Of a DNA stretch of 58,581 nucleotides, positions 33,337 through 42,546 are shown in pieces. Every line of letters begins with the position of its first letter. The stretch's first letter is position 1. This stretch comes from Bacteroidales bacterium (GTDB lineage: Bacteria > Bacteroidota > Bacteroidia > Bacteroidales > UBA932), in the NCBI GenBank assembly GCA_016281015.1, contig JAEEHS010000075.1, forward strand, positions 1 through 58,581, read 5' to 3'. The notes under the pieces were generated by a model. The model searched no databases. It was not told the origin of the DNA and worked only from the letters and a program-made list of their open reading frames with translations. The translations under genes and the position numbers were made by a program.

Positions 33337-34128
33337 ATGAAAACAAAATGGATTCTTTACGCGTCCCTGCTTGTGCTCCTGGCGGCGGGATGTGCCGAGG
33401 TGGCGCCGGCGCCGGAGCGGCTGGAGCTGCCCGCGACTTCTCAGGTCAGCGGCCTGATGGATGCAAAACCCTCGGAAATACGTGAATACAAGGGTTTTAC
33501 GCTGTCCTATAACCCCAATTTGCTCATTCCGAACTGGGTGGCGTATGAGCTGACGGAGGAGGAGACGAAGGGCCAAGCGACGCGCGAGGACAAAAACTTC
33601 GGGATGGACCTCAGTTACAAGGGAAAGCAGGCCCGGCGGGAGGACTACAAGGACAGCGGATGGAGCCGCGGACACATGGCCCCGGCCGGAGACTTTTTCT
33701 GGAGCGACGTGGCGATGGAGGAGACCTTCTATCTGATGAACATCTGCCCGCAGAACGAGACGCTCAACAACAAGGACTGGCAGTACCTCGAAAAGCAGGT
33801 CCGCCACTGGGCCAGGGATTATGGCCGTGTGTGGGTGGTGACAGGGCCCATCGTCGGGGAAAACCGTTACGGGAAGATCGGGGAGAGCGGCGTGACGGTG
33901 CCGGATGCCTTCTTCAAGGCGGTGCTGGTCCAGGACGACGGGGCTTACGAAGGAGTGGGCTTTGTCATGCAGAACGATGCGAAACGCTATTATCTGGAAA
34001 AATGCGCCCTCACCCTCGACGCGCTGGAGCAGATGACGGGCATCGACTTTTACCCCGCCCTGCCCGACCGGATCGAGGACTTTATCGAATCCACGTACGA
34101 CCCTGCGGTCTGGGGGCTCCGGAAATAG
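33337..34128 (+). CDS. DNA/RNA non-specific endonuclease (NucA family), lipoprotein
   Basis: ββα-metal nuclease of about 263 residues. Signal peptide MKTKWILYASLLVLLAAGC has a lipobox LAAGC. The catalytic motif appears as GWSRGHMAPAGDFFWS (the DRGH form is SRGH here; His is the general base), followed by FYLMNICPQNETLNNKDWQYLE, with the family's metal-binding Asn, and VWVVTGPIVGENRYG. It probably degrades extracellular nucleic acid at the cell surface. I chose the Met at 33337 over 33310 because it starts the signal peptide and follows a promoter-like box. Confidence 0.93.
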   Translation: MKTKWILYASLLVLLAAGCAEVAPAPERLELPATSQVSGLMDAKPSEIREYKGFTLSYNPNLLIPNWVAYELTEEETKGQATREDKNFGMDLSYKGKQARREDYKDSGWSRGHMAPAGDFFWSDVAMEETFYLMNICPQNETLNNKDWQYLEKQVRHWARDYGRVWVVTGPIVGENRYGKIGESGVTVPDAFFKAVLVQDDGAYEGVGFVMQNDAKRYYLEKCALTLDALEQMTGIDFYPALPDRIEDFIESTYDPAVWGLRK

Positions 34129-34162
34129 CGTCCCGGCGTTTTGAAAAACCGACAAACTTGGT

Positions 34163-34170
34163 TATCTTTG
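34163..34170 (+). promoter_or_regulatory. Predicted -7 box (TATCTTTG) for galK
   Basis: Exact TAnnTTTG match, 32 nt before the galK ATG. Confidence 0.6.
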
Positions 34171-34202
34171 TAAGTCTGAGACACTAAATAACACAAAACG
34201 AT

Positions 34203-35345
34203 ATGAAAACAAAAATTCAGGAAAAATTCAAGACCCTCTTCGGAGACGGTGCTGTGTTGTATGCCTCCGCCGGCCGGATCAACCTCATCGGTGAACACAC
34301 CGACTACAATGGCGGTTACGTGTTCCCCGGCGCCATCGACTGCGGAATCATCGCGGCGGTGAAGCCCAACGGGACAGCCAAGGTCCGCGCCTTCTCCCTG
34401 GACTATGACGAATTCGTGGAATTCGGCCTCAAGGAGGAGGATGCCCCTCAGCAGCAGTGGGCCCGTTACATCTTCGGGGTGGTCCGTGAGACGATCAAGC
34501 GCGGCGGCAAGGTCGAGGGTTTCGACACGGTCTTTGCCGGAGACGTGCCCCTCGGTGCCGGCCTGAGCTCTTCGGCTGCTCTCGAAAGCACCTTTGCCTT
34601 TGCCCTGAACGACCTCTTCGACAACAAGATCGACAAGTTCGAGCTCGCGAAGATCGGTCAGTCGACCGAGCACAACTACTGCGGCGTGAAGTGCGGCATC
34701 ATGGACCAGTTCGCCTCGGTCTTCGGCAAGAAGGGATCGCTTATCCGCCTGAATTGCAAAACCCTGGAATACAAGTATTTCCCCTTCGATCCGAAGGGCT
34801 ACAAGCTCGTTCTGATCGACTCCTGCGTCAAGCATGAACTGGCTTCGAGCGCCTACAACAAGCGCCGCGCCTCCTGCGAAAACGCCGCCGCGGCCATCCG
34901 CAAGAACCACCCCGAGGTGGAATTCCTTTCGGATGCCAAGCGCCTGTGGCTGGATGAGGTCCGCGCCGAGATTCCCGAGGAGGACTTCCTCCGCGCCGAG
35001 TATGTCATCGGCGAGGTCCAGCGGGTGCTCGACGTCTGCGACGCCCTGGAGCGGGGTGACTACGAGACCGTCGGCGAGATGATGTACCAGACCCATTTCG
35101 GCCTGAGCCGCCTGTACGAGGTTTCCTGCGAAGAGCTCGACTTCCTCAACAAGCTGGCCCGGAAGATGGAGGTCACCGGCTCCCGCGTGATGGGCGGCGG
35201 CTTCGGCGGCTGCACCATCAACCTCGTGAAGGATGAGCTGTACGACGGCTTCATCGCTGCGGCCAAGGAGCAGTTCGAAGCCAAGTTCGGCCATGCCCCG
35301 AAGATCTACAACGTCGTCATCAGCGATGGTGCACGCCGTCTGTAG
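34203..35345 (+). CDS. galK: Galactokinase
   Basis: GHMP kinase that phosphorylates galactose at C1 in the Leloir pathway. The 380 residues show the galactokinase signature GRINLIGEHTDYNGGYVFP, the GHMP P-loop PLGAGLSSSAALE, CGIMDQFASVFGKKGSLIRLNC (with the conserved Asp base), and GSRVMGGGFGGCTINLV near the C-terminus. It is the first gene of a run that continues with the CpXC protein, glycosyltransferase and YfhO-like protein. galM is 7 kb downstream in the same direction; galT and galE are not in the window. Confidence 0.96.
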   Translation: MKTKIQEKFKTLFGDGAVLYASAGRINLIGEHTDYNGGYVFPGAIDCGIIAAVKPNGTAKVRAFSLDYDEFVEFGLKEEDAPQQQWARYIFGVVRETIKRGGKVEGFDTVFAGDVPLGAGLSSSAALESTFAFALNDLFDNKIDKFELAKIGQSTEHNYCGVKCGIMDQFASVFGKKGSLIRLNCKTLEYKYFPFDPKGYKLVLIDSCVKHELASSAYNKRRASCENAAAAIRKNHPEVEFLSDAKRLWLDEVRAEIPEEDFLRAEYVIGEVQRVLDVCDALERGDYETVGEMMYQTHFGLSRLYEVSCEELDFLNKLARKMEVTGSRVMGGGFGGCTINLVKDELYDGFIAAAKEQFEAKFGHAPKIYNVVISDGARRL

Positions 35346-35940
35346 CCATTGCGGGGCGCAGCACGAAGTCAGCGCGTATCCCAGTATCAACACCGCCCAG
35401 GAGCCCGACCTGAAAGCCAGGGTCCTGGACGGTTCCCTTTTCGTGTGGGAATGTCCCTATTGCGGGGTGCGGAACCTCGTGAAATACGAGACCTTGTACC
35501 ATGATCCGGACGGCAAACTCATGGTCTGGCTGCTTCCGGAAGGGAAAATGCCGCCGAAAGCGGTCGAGGAAGCCGTGAAAGCGCTGGACGGTTATACGCT
35601 CCGCCGGGTGGGGGAAGTGGGCGAACTGATCGAGAAGGTCAAGATCCATGAGGCCGGCCTGGACGACTGGACCATGGAACTCTGCAAGTGGGTGACCCGC
35701 CAGGAACTCTCGGCCAAGAATCCCGAGATGGCGGGCGCGCAGCTGCGTTTCCACCGCCTGGAGGGCGCCGACCACAGCCTGGTTTTCGTCTTTCCCCTGA
35801 ATGGGTCCATGAATGAGGTCAGCGTGGGCTTCAACGTCTACGAGGACGCCAGCGGCATCCTGCGCCGGAACCCGCAGGCCGGGGTAGAGAGCGGCTTCGC
35901 CGTCGTGGACGCCGACCGTGTCTTACAGTTTTTCCGATGA
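35326..35940 (+). CDS. CpXC-domain protein (zinc-ribbon-like, unknown role)
   Basis: Starts at the ATG at 35326 inside the end of galK (20-bp overlap). The two Cys pairs CSHCGAQHEVSAYPSIN and WECPYCGVRNLVKYET within the first 50 residues are the CpXC signature, with the invariant NTAQEPDLKARVLDGSLFVWECP pattern; they likely bind one zinc. The remaining residues to about 204 have no recognised domain. The family's function is unknown to me. The extended reading from 35233 is an out-of-frame overlap of galK and is not used. It ends in a 4-bp overlap with the next gene. Confidence 0.85.
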   Translation: MVHAVCSHCGAQHEVSAYPSINTAQEPDLKARVLDGSLFVWECPYCGVRNLVKYETLYHDPDGKLMVWLLPEGKMPPKAVEEAVKALDGYTLRRVGEVGELIEKVKIHEAGLDDWTMELCKWVTRQELSAKNPEMAGAQLRFHRLEGADHSLVFVFPLNGSMNEVSVGFNVYEDASGILRRNPQAGVESGFAVVDADRVLQFFR

Positions 35941-37241
35941 AACGGGTTCTGGTCATCACGTATTATTGGCCGCCGACCGGAGGGTCGGGGGTCCAGCGTT
36001 GGGTCAAATTCGCCAAATACCTGCCTGACGAGGGCTGGGAGCCGGTCATCTATACCCCTGAGAACCCGGAGCAGACTTCGGTGGACGAGACCCTTGTTCG
36101 GGAGGTCTCCCCGTCGCTGGAGGTCATCCGGACCCCGATCCGGGAGCCCTACAATATTTACCGCCGCCTGATGGGAAAGGGCGCCTCGACGGACATGAAG
36201 AAAGTCGTGACCCCGATTTCCGGCGGCCGGAAGAGTCTCGCCCAGCGCCTTTCCCTCTGGGTCAGGGCCAACCTCTTTGTCCCCGATCCGCGGGTCGGAT
36301 GGGTGGGGCCGAGCGTCCGTTTCCTGAAGAAATACCTGAAGGAACATCCTGTGGATGTGATTGTTACGACGGGTCCGCCGCAGTCGATGCACCTCATTGG
36401 GCAGCGGCTTCACCGCGAGACGGGACTTCCCTGGATTCCCGATTTCCGGGATCCATGGACCAAGATGTACTACCTGCGCTACCTGCCGCTGAGCCGCCGG
36501 AGCTGGAAGCGCCTCACCGAGATGGAGCAGTCCGTCGCCCGGGAGGCGTCCGCCGTCCTGACCGTCACCCCGATGGTCCAGGCGTACTTCCGCGGAGTGA
36601 CCGGGCGCCCTGTCGCCATGATCACGAACGGCTACGACGCTGAAGATTTTGCCGGCGATGCCCCCTCCCCGGACGGGCATTTCAACCTCACACATACGGG
36701 TCTTTTCGCCGCGGACGGGAATCCCCGCATCCTCTGGAAGGTCCTGGGGGAGAAAGCGGCGGCGGACCCGGCGTTCCGCCGCGCGCTGCGCCTCCGCCTG
36801 GCGGGGAAGGTGGACGAGGAGGTGATGGCTTCCATCCGCGAAGCCGGCCTCGGGGACAGCGTGGTGGACCTTGGCTACTGCGAACACCTCGCGGCGGTGG
36901 GGGAGCAGCGCGCGGCGACGCTTCTTCTTCTGCCCCTTCGCAACGATCCCGAATACCGCGTTATCCTGCCCGGGAAACTCTTTGAGTACCTGGCAGCCCG
37001 CCGGCCCATCCTCGGCATCGGCCAGGAGGACGGGGCCATGGCCGAGGTTCTGAAAGAGACGGGCGCCGGGACCATGGCGGACTGGACCAACGAGACGGCC
37101 GTCCGCTCCTTTGTCGATGCCGCCTGGGAGGCTTTCCAGAAGGGCGGCGTCGCTGATACGAAGGGAGACGTGGCCCGCTATGAGCGCCGGTCGCTGACCC
37201 GGGAACTGGCGTCGCTGCTGGAAACGGTGGCCGGGAAGTAA
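35937..37241 (+). CDS. Glycosyltransferase, GT4/GT-B type
   Basis: GT-B fold enzyme of 434 residues, probably using a nucleotide sugar. N-terminal acceptor domain KRVLVITYYWPPTGGSGVQRWVKFAKYL, with GPPQSMHLIGQRLHRETGLPWIPDFRDPW in the middle, and the C-terminal donor domain: ITNGYDAEDF, LTHTGLFAADGNP, and LLPLRNDPEYRVILPGKLFEYLAARRPILGIG (the E-x7-E-like region of GT4). The acceptor is unknown. The 4-bp ATGA overlap with the CpXC gene and 11 bp to the YfhO-like gene put it in the galK run; a glycan or glycolipid assembly role fits but is inferred. Confidence 0.88.
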   Translation: MKRVLVITYYWPPTGGSGVQRWVKFAKYLPDEGWEPVIYTPENPEQTSVDETLVREVSPSLEVIRTPIREPYNIYRRLMGKGASTDMKKVVTPISGGRKSLAQRLSLWVRANLFVPDPRVGWVGPSVRFLKKYLKEHPVDVIVTTGPPQSMHLIGQRLHRETGLPWIPDFRDPWTKMYYLRYLPLSRRSWKRLTEMEQSVAREASAVLTVTPMVQAYFRGVTGRPVAMITNGYDAEDFAGDAPSPDGHFNLTHTGLFAADGNPRILWKVLGEKAAADPAFRRALRLRLAGKVDEEVMASIREAGLGDSVVDLGYCEHLAAVGEQRAATLLLLPLRNDPEYRVILPGKLFEYLAARRPILGIGQEDGAMAEVLKETGAGTMADWTNETAVRSFVDAAWEAFQKGGVADTKGDVARYERRSLTRELASLLETVAGK

Positions 37242-37252
37242 AAAAAAGAACC

Positions 37253-39817
37253 ATGGACAAGAAAAACTGGAAAAGAATCGCAGTCGCCGCAGGCGTGGTG
37301 CTGCTGCTACTGGGGCTGAGCTATGGCTTCGTCCCGGAGGTACTCCGCGGGAAAATCGTAGACCAGAGCGACATCTCCGGCTACAAGGGGATGGCGCAGG
37401 AAATGGTCCAGTGGAACCGGGAGCATCCCGATGACATCACCCGCTGGAGCGACTCGATGTTCGGCGGCATGCCGACGACGGCGATCGATGCCCAGCGCGA
37501 GGGCGACTGGACCGATCCGTTGTACAAGCTCCTGCTGAAGGGGCGCCGGCCGGCCACCTACCTGTTTGTGGCCCTTCTGGGCGCCTTCCTGCTCCTGCTT
37601 TCGTTCGGGGTCCATTGGCCTCTCGCGCTCGGCGGGGCCGTGGCCATGGCCTTCTGCTCCTACAATTTCCAGATTATCCAGGTCGGGCACAATACCAAGA
37701 TGCAGGCCATCGCCTTCATGACCTGGGTACTCGCGGCGCTGGTCTATACCTACCGCAAAGCCGTGGACCTGCCCTTCAAGGAGGTCCGAAAGGGTGAATC
37801 GCCCATCCGCGACTGGAAGGAATGGCTGCCGGGGACCCTTCTTGGGGCTTCGCTTTTCGGCCTGGCGCTGAGTTTCCAGATCAAAGCCAACCACCAGCAG
37901 ATCACCTATTACCTGGCCATCATGGTCTTCCTCTATGCAGCGGCGGTGCTCCTGGACATCCTTGTCCATCGGCGCAATGCCCTGGGGCGTTTTTTCACGG
38001 CCAGCGCCCTGCTGCTGGTGATGGGAATCGCAGGCATCGGGACCAATGCCAACAAACTGCTTCCGCTTCAGGAGTACACCCCTTACACCATGCGGGGCGG
38101 CAGCGAACTCTCCGGCGGCGGAGCGGGCGGCGGCCTGGACCTCGGCTATGCGACGGCCTGGTCCTATGGCTGGGAGGAGCTGCCGAACCTGATGATTCCG
38201 AATTTCAACGGCGGCGCTTCGGCCCAGGCCGTGGATCCGGACAAATCGGAGACGATCCGCCTGCTCAAACGTTCCGGCCAGCGGAATACCCGCGAAATCG
38301 CCAGGGCCCTGCCCCTGTACTGGGGACCGCAGCCCTTCACGGCCGGGCCCATGTATATGGGGGCGATCTCGGTCTTTCTCTTCCTGCTGGGCCTGCTGTG
38401 CTACCGGGGCAAAGAAAAATGGTGGCTGCTCGTGAGCGTGATCCTGGCGGTGCTGATGGCTGTCGGAAACCATTTTATGGCGTTCACCAAACTCTGTTTC
38501 AATGTTTTACCGCTGTATAACAAATTCCGGACAGTGTCCATGGCCCTGGTCCTGCTGCAGGTTGCGCTGCCACTGCTGGGCTTCCTGACCCTCGGCCAGC
38601 TGCTCTCCGCTCCCGACCGGCGTCCCTACCGGAAAGGCCTCGTCTGGGCCTTCGCGTTGACAGGTGGCGTATGCCTTTTGTTCTGCTTGTTCCCGGGCCT
38701 GGCCGGGGATTTCACGGCGGCCTCTGATGCAGGACAGCAGGACATCCTGGTCGATGCTTTCCGCGCCGACCGCCGGATGCTGCTCCGGCAGGATGCCCTG
38801 GGGTCATTCCTCTGGATCTCCGGTGCCTTCGCCCTGCTGTGGTGGGCGACCTCCCCGCGCGCTGCTGAGGGCCGGAGTGTCTGGATTGCCGCAGCGCTGG
38901 GTCTTCTCGTGACGGTCAACCTTTTCTCGACCGGGAAACGCTACCTCAACGCCGCTCATTTCACCACCCCGAAAGATTTCGACAAGCCTTTCGCCGAGCG
39001 CCCGGTGGACCAGCTCATCAAGGCCGACCCTGACCCGTCCTACCGGGTGCTGGACCTGACAGTCAATGTGTTCAACTCCTCCGTCCCCTCTTATCACCAC
39101 AAGAGTGTCGGCGGCTATTCTCCGGCCAAGCTCCAGCGCTATCAGGACCTGATAGACAAGTACTTGAGCGGAGAAATCAATGCGATCTACCGTTCCCTCC
39201 AAGGGGCCCGGACTGTCCAGGAGGCCGAGGCGGCCCTGCCGGCGACTCCGCTGCTAGATGCCCTCAACACCCGTTACCTGGTGCTGGACGGTAACGCCGC
39301 CCCTGTTCGGAACGCTTCCGCCCTCGGGACGGCCTGGCTGGTGGACGAAACCGTGAAGGCGGCGACGGCGGATGAAGAACTTTCGCTCCTCGGGAGCGTG
39401 GACCTTCGCCGCCAGGCCGTCATCGGGCCGGACTTCGCCCCCGCCCTTCCGGCCCTCGCGCCGTCGGGAGCGGCGGAAGACAGCATCCGCCTCGTCAGCT
39501 ACGCCCCGAACTGCCTCCGCTATCACTACCGCGCCGCGTCGCCGCGCCTTGCCGTCTTCAGTGAAATCTATTATCCGAAAGGCTGGAAAGCCTGGGTGGA
39601 AACGCCTCAGGGACAGGAAGAACTGCCGCTGCTGCGCTCCGACTGGACCCTTCGCGCCGCCGCCCTTCCGGAAGGGGAGGGAGACATCGTGATGCGCTTC
39701 GATCCCGAGAGTTACCGCACCGGCGCCGCCATCTCCCGCGCGAGTTCTCTCCTGCTGCTCCTGCTGGTGCTCCTGTCTCTTGTCGGCTTCTGCCTTCCGA
39801 CGACGGTACGGGGTTAA
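37253..39817 (+). CDS. YfhO-like polytopic membrane protein
   Basis: Large integral membrane protein of 854 residues with many hydrophobic helices (for example VAAGVVLLLLGLSYGF, YLFVALLGAFLLLLSFGVHW, FLFLLGLLCYR). The early extracytoplasmic segment holds the YfhO-family pattern GKIVDQSDISGYKGMAQEM...WSDSMFGGMPTT, and SYNFQIIQVGHNTKMQAIAFM is typical of the family. YfhO proteins are linked with glycolipid or teichoic-acid glycosylation in Gram-positive bacteria; in Bacteroidota the role is not settled. Its position after a GT4 enzyme supports a glycosylation role. It converges with the NSS transporter, 3 bp apart. Confidence 0.88.
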   Translation: MDKKNWKRIAVAAGVVLLLLGLSYGFVPEVLRGKIVDQSDISGYKGMAQEMVQWNREHPDDITRWSDSMFGGMPTTAIDAQREGDWTDPLYKLLLKGRRPATYLFVALLGAFLLLLSFGVHWPLALGGAVAMAFCSYNFQIIQVGHNTKMQAIAFMTWVLAALVYTYRKAVDLPFKEVRKGESPIRDWKEWLPGTLLGASLFGLALSFQIKANHQQITYYLAIMVFLYAAAVLLDILVHRRNALGRFFTASALLLVMGIAGIGTNANKLLPLQEYTPYTMRGGSELSGGGAGGGLDLGYATAWSYGWEELPNLMIPNFNGGASAQAVDPDKSETIRLLKRSGQRNTREIARALPLYWGPQPFTAGPMYMGAISVFLFLLGLLCYRGKEKWWLLVSVILAVLMAVGNHFMAFTKLCFNVLPLYNKFRTVSMALVLLQVALPLLGFLTLGQLLSAPDRRPYRKGLVWAFALTGGVCLLFCLFPGLAGDFTAASDAGQQDILVDAFRADRRMLLRQDALGSFLWISGAFALLWWATSPRAAEGRSVWIAAALGLLVTVNLFSTGKRYLNAAHFTTPKDFDKPFAERPVDQLIKADPDPSYRVLDLTVNVFNSSVPSYHHKSVGGYSPAKLQRYQDLIDKYLSGEINAIYRSLQGARTVQEAEAALPATPLLDALNTRYLVLDGNAAPVRNASALGTAWLVDETVKAATADEELSLLGSVDLRRQAVIGPDFAPALPALAPSGAAEDSIRLVSYAPNCLRYHYRAASPRLAVFSEIYYPKGWKAWVETPQGQEELPLLRSDWTLRAAALPEGEGDIVMRFDPESYRTGAAISRASSLLLLLLVLLSLVGFCLPTTVRG

Positions 39818-39820
39818 GGC

Positions 39821-41176
39821 CTACAGCAGCAGGTTCGTCAGGAAGATGATGACGATGCCGACGGGGGCGACGAAGCGGATGAGGAAGCCCACGACCGGGA
39901 AGGCTTTCTGATTGACCTTCCCGCCGTTGGTGAATTCGTCTTCCACGTCGGAGCGTTTCATTTTCCATCCGACGAAGAGGGTGAACATCAATCCGCCGAA
40001 AGGCATCAGCCAGTTGGAGCAGAGGCTGTCCAGGAAGTCAAAGATGCTCTTTCCGAAGACATGGAACCCAGACAGTGGACCGAAGGAAAGGGAACAGAGA
40101 ATGCCGATGATCCAGCATCCCCCGGCCACGGCAAGTGTCGCCAGGCGACGGCTCATGCCTTTCTCTTCCGTCAGATAGGCCACACCGACCTCGAACATGG
40201 AAATGGCCGAGGTCAGGGCCGCCACCAGGATCGTGAGGAAGAAGAGGATGGCGATGATGGCGCTGATCCAGGGAATGCCTGCGCCCATTTTGTTGAAGAT
40301 GAAGGGGAGGGTGTCGAAGACCAGGCCCGGTCCGGCGCCCGGAGCGATCCCGGCCGCAAAGACCGCCGGCATGATGGCGAATCCCGCCAGGATGGCGAAC
40401 AGCAGGTCCGCGACGGCCGTTCCGACGCCCGAGACCAGCAGGTTTTCATCTTTCCGGACGTAGGAGGCGTAGGTCAGGATGGTCCCGACCCCGAGCGAAA
40501 GCGAGAAAAAGGCCTGGCCCATGGCGGAAGCGATGGTTCCGGCGCCGATCTTGGAGAAATCCGGTTTCAGGAGATAATCCACGCCGGCGCGGGCGCCCGG
40601 CAGGGTGAGGCCGTAGATGGTGATGGCGACAATCAGCACGAACAGCATCGGCATGGTCACTTTCGAAAACTTCTCGATGCCCTTGCGGACCCCGCCGAGG
40701 ATGATGCCGGCGGTCAGGGCGATGAAGATGGTATGGGCCACGACCGGTTCCCAGGTGGAGGAAATGAAGCGGGAGAAAAAGCCGGTGATCTTCTCGGGCG
40801 GGACGCCGGTGAAGTCGAAGGCGAGGGCCTTGAAGAGGTATTCCACGCTCCATCCCCCGACGACCGAATAGTAGCTCAGCACGATCATGGGCGAGAGGAC
40901 CGTCAACACGCCGACCCACTTCCAGGCCGTCCCCGGAGCCATTTTCCGCATGGCTCCGACGGCGTTGGACCCGCTCCGGCGGCCGATGATGTTCTCCGAA
41001 AAGAAAATGGGAAGGGCCAGCAGGAAACTCGCCAGGATATACAGGATGATGAAAGCGGCGCCGCCTTCTTCTCCGACCATATAGGGGAAGCGCCAGATGT
41101 TGCCGAGGCCGATGGCGCTGCCGGCCATGGCCATGATAACGCCGAGGCGTCCGCCAAAGGTTTCTCGTTTGTTCAT
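39821..41176 (-). CDS. Sodium:neurotransmitter symporter-family (NSS/SNF) transporter
   Basis: Sodium-coupled amino-acid-type transporter with the LeuT fold, 451 residues and about 11-12 membrane segments. TM1 carries GRLGVIMAMAGSAIGLGNIWRFPYMVGEEGG, the NSS signature with the unwound Gly region and sodium ligands; TM6 region SMGQAFFSLSLGVGTILTYASYV (as AMGQAFFSLSLGVG) and TM8 region VAALTSAISMFEVG also match. The substrate cannot be set. It is the last gene of a thyA-folA-NSS run, 31 bp after folA. Confidence 0.92.
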   Translation of the reverse strand: MNKRETFGGRLGVIMAMAGSAIGLGNIWRFPYMVGEEGGAAFIILYILASFLLALPIFFSENIIGRRSGSNAVGAMRKMAPGTAWKWVGVLTVLSPMIVLSYYSVVGGWSVEYLFKALAFDFTGVPPEKITGFFSRFISSTWEPVVAHTIFIALTAGIILGGVRKGIEKFSKVTMPMLFVLIVAITIYGLTLPGARAGVDYLLKPDFSKIGAGTIASAMGQAFFSLSLGVGTILTYASYVRKDENLLVSGVGTAVADLLFAILAGFAIMPAVFAAGIAPGAGPGLVFDTLPFIFNKMGAGIPWISAIIAILFFLTILVAALTSAISMFEVGVAYLTEEKGMSRRLATLAVAGGCWIIGILCSLSFGPLSGFHVFGKSIFDFLDSLCSNWLMPFGGLMFTLFVGWKMKRSDVEDEFTNGGKVNQKAFPVVGFLIRFVAPVGIVIIFLTNLLL

Positions 41177-41207
41177 TTGTTAAGTTCGTTTCTTTCTGAT
41201 GAGCGCC

Positions 41208-41699
41208 TCAGCGCCGGCGATACACCGCGAAGGCGTAGCGGAGGCCGGTCTGGGGATCCGTCTGCTCCTCGCTCAGGCTCTCCTGTTCCCAGATCAGGGG
41301 ATCGATATCGGGGAAGAAGGTGTCGGCGTCCTCCACGACCGTATGGACATGCGTGATATAGAGCGTGTCCATCTCGGGGAGCGCCGCCCGGTAGACGGAG
41401 GCGCCGCCGATGATGAAGCATTTTTCAGCGCCGGAAGCCTCGGCCACGGCATAGGCCTCTTCGAAGGAATAGACGCAGGACACCCCTTCGATGGGGTCTC
41501 CGCCCAGGTTGAGCACGATGTTCAGCCGCCCGGGGAGAGGCCGGCCGATGGAGAAATAAGTCGTGCGGCCCATGATGACGGGATAGCCGCGGGTCGTTTC
41601 CTTGAAATACTTGAGGTCGCCGGGAAGATGCCAGGGAAGGGCGCCTTTGACGCCGATGCCGTTGTTCTCGGCAATGGCCACGATGATGCATTTTTTCAT
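41208..41699 (-). CDS. folA: Dihydrofolate reductase
   Basis: Reduces dihydrofolate to tetrahydrofolate with NADPH, recycling the product of ThyA. The 163 residues have [33 protein letters not shown] (Met20-loop region and WHLP), [23 protein letters not shown], and [25 protein letters not shown]. The family usually has Asp or Glu after WHLP; here GDLKYFK keeps the Asp. The ATG overlaps the thyA stop by 4 bp, so thymidylate synthase and DHFR are translationally coupled. Confidence 0.96.
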   Translation of the reverse strand: MKKCIIVAIAENNGIGVKGALPWHLPGDLKYFKETTRGYPVIMGRTTYFSIGRPLPGRLNIVLNLGGDPIEGVSCVYSFEEAYAVAEASGAEKCFIIGGASVYRAALPEMDTLYITHVHTVVEDADTFFPDIDPLIWEQESLSEEQTDPQTGLRYAFAVYRRR

Positions 41700-42490
41700 A
41701 CGGCAACGGGTGCTTTGATCGAAGGCCAGGGATCATAGCCTTCCAGGGTGAAATCTTCGTAGCGGAAGTCGAACAGGGACTTGACCTCGGGATTCAGGAC
41801 CATCCGGGGGAGCGGCCGGGGGGTGCGGCTGAGCTGGAGGGCCACCTGCTCGAAATGGTTCCGGTAGATGTGGGTGTCGCCAGTCGTGTGGATGAATTCG
41901 CCGGGCTGAAGACCGCATACCTGGGCGAGCATCAGGGTCAGCAGGGCGTAGGACGCGATGTTGAAAGGGACCCCGAGGAAGACATCGGCGCTGCGCTGGT
42001 AGAGCTGGCAGCTGAGGCGCCCGTCCGCCACATAGAACTGGAAGAGGCAGTGGCAGGGCGGGAGGGCCATCCGGTCCACCTCGGCCGGGTTCCAGGCCGA
42101 GACGAGGATGCGGCGGGAATCGGGATGGTGGCGGATCTGGTCAATCACCATCGAAATCTGGTCGATGGTCCGCCCGTCCGGTGCTCCCCAGGAACGCCAC
42201 TGGTGGCCGTAGACCGGCCCCAGGTCGCCGTTTTCATCCGCCCATTCGTCCCAGATGGAGACGCCGTGGTCTTTCAGGTACTTGATATTCGTATCTCCGG
42301 AGAGGAACCACAGGAGTTCGTAGATAATGGATTTGAGATGGACTTTTTTGGTCGTCAGAAGCGGGAATCCTTCCGCGAGGTCGAAGCGCATCTGGTAGCC
42401 GAAGACGCTCTGCGTCCCCGTACCGGTGCGGTCCTCTTTCATCACGCCATGCTCCCGAATATGCCGAAGTAAATCAAGATACTGTTTCAT
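41696..42490 (-). CDS. thyA: Thymidylate synthase (ThyA type)
   Basis: Converts dUMP to dTMP using methylene-tetrahydrofolate. With the start at 42490 ([16 protein letters not shown]) it has 264 residues, the size of the E. coli enzyme. Motifs are [48 protein letters not shown] with the catalytic Cys, [20 protein letters not shown] and [12 protein letters not shown]. It heads the thyA-folA-NSS operon and has a promoter box 6 nt upstream. The longer ORF from 42544 would run through that box into the divergent galM promoter. Confidence 0.97.
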   Translation of the reverse strand: MKQYLDLLRHIREHGVMKEDRTGTGTQSVFGYQMRFDLAEGFPLLTTKKVHLKSIIYELLWFLSGDTNIKYLKDHGVSIWDEWADENGDLGPVYGHQWRSWGAPDGRTIDQISMVIDQIRHHPDSRRILVSAWNPAEVDRMALPPCHCLFQFYVADGRLSCQLYQRSADVFLGVPFNIASYALLTLMLAQVCGLQPGEFIHTTGDTHIYRNHFEQVALQLSRTPRPLPRMVLNPEVKSLFDFRYEDFTLEGYDPWPSIKAPVAV

Positions 42491-42496
42491 AAGGCA

Positions 42497-42504
42497 CAAA
42501 GATA
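42497..42504 (-). promoter_or_regulatory. Predicted -7 box (TATCTTTG) for thyA-folA-NSS
   Basis: TAnnTTTG match on the minus strand, ending 6 nt before the thyA ATG. It is divergent to an identical box for galM 12 bp away. Confidence 0.6.
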
Positions 42505-42516
42505 CGAAAAAATCAT

Positions 42517-42524
42517 TATCTTTG
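42517..42524 (+). promoter_or_regulatory. Predicted -7 box (TATCTTTG) for galM
   Basis: TAnnTTTG match, 22 nt before the galM ATG. Confidence 0.6.
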
Positions 42525-42546
42525 CGCGGATACAGTAAGCACAACC

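Noticed and set aside
35233..35325. Longer CpXC protein starting inside galK
   Set aside because: The extra residues are Ser/Arg-rich out-of-frame translation of galK; the CpXC domain starts right after 35326.
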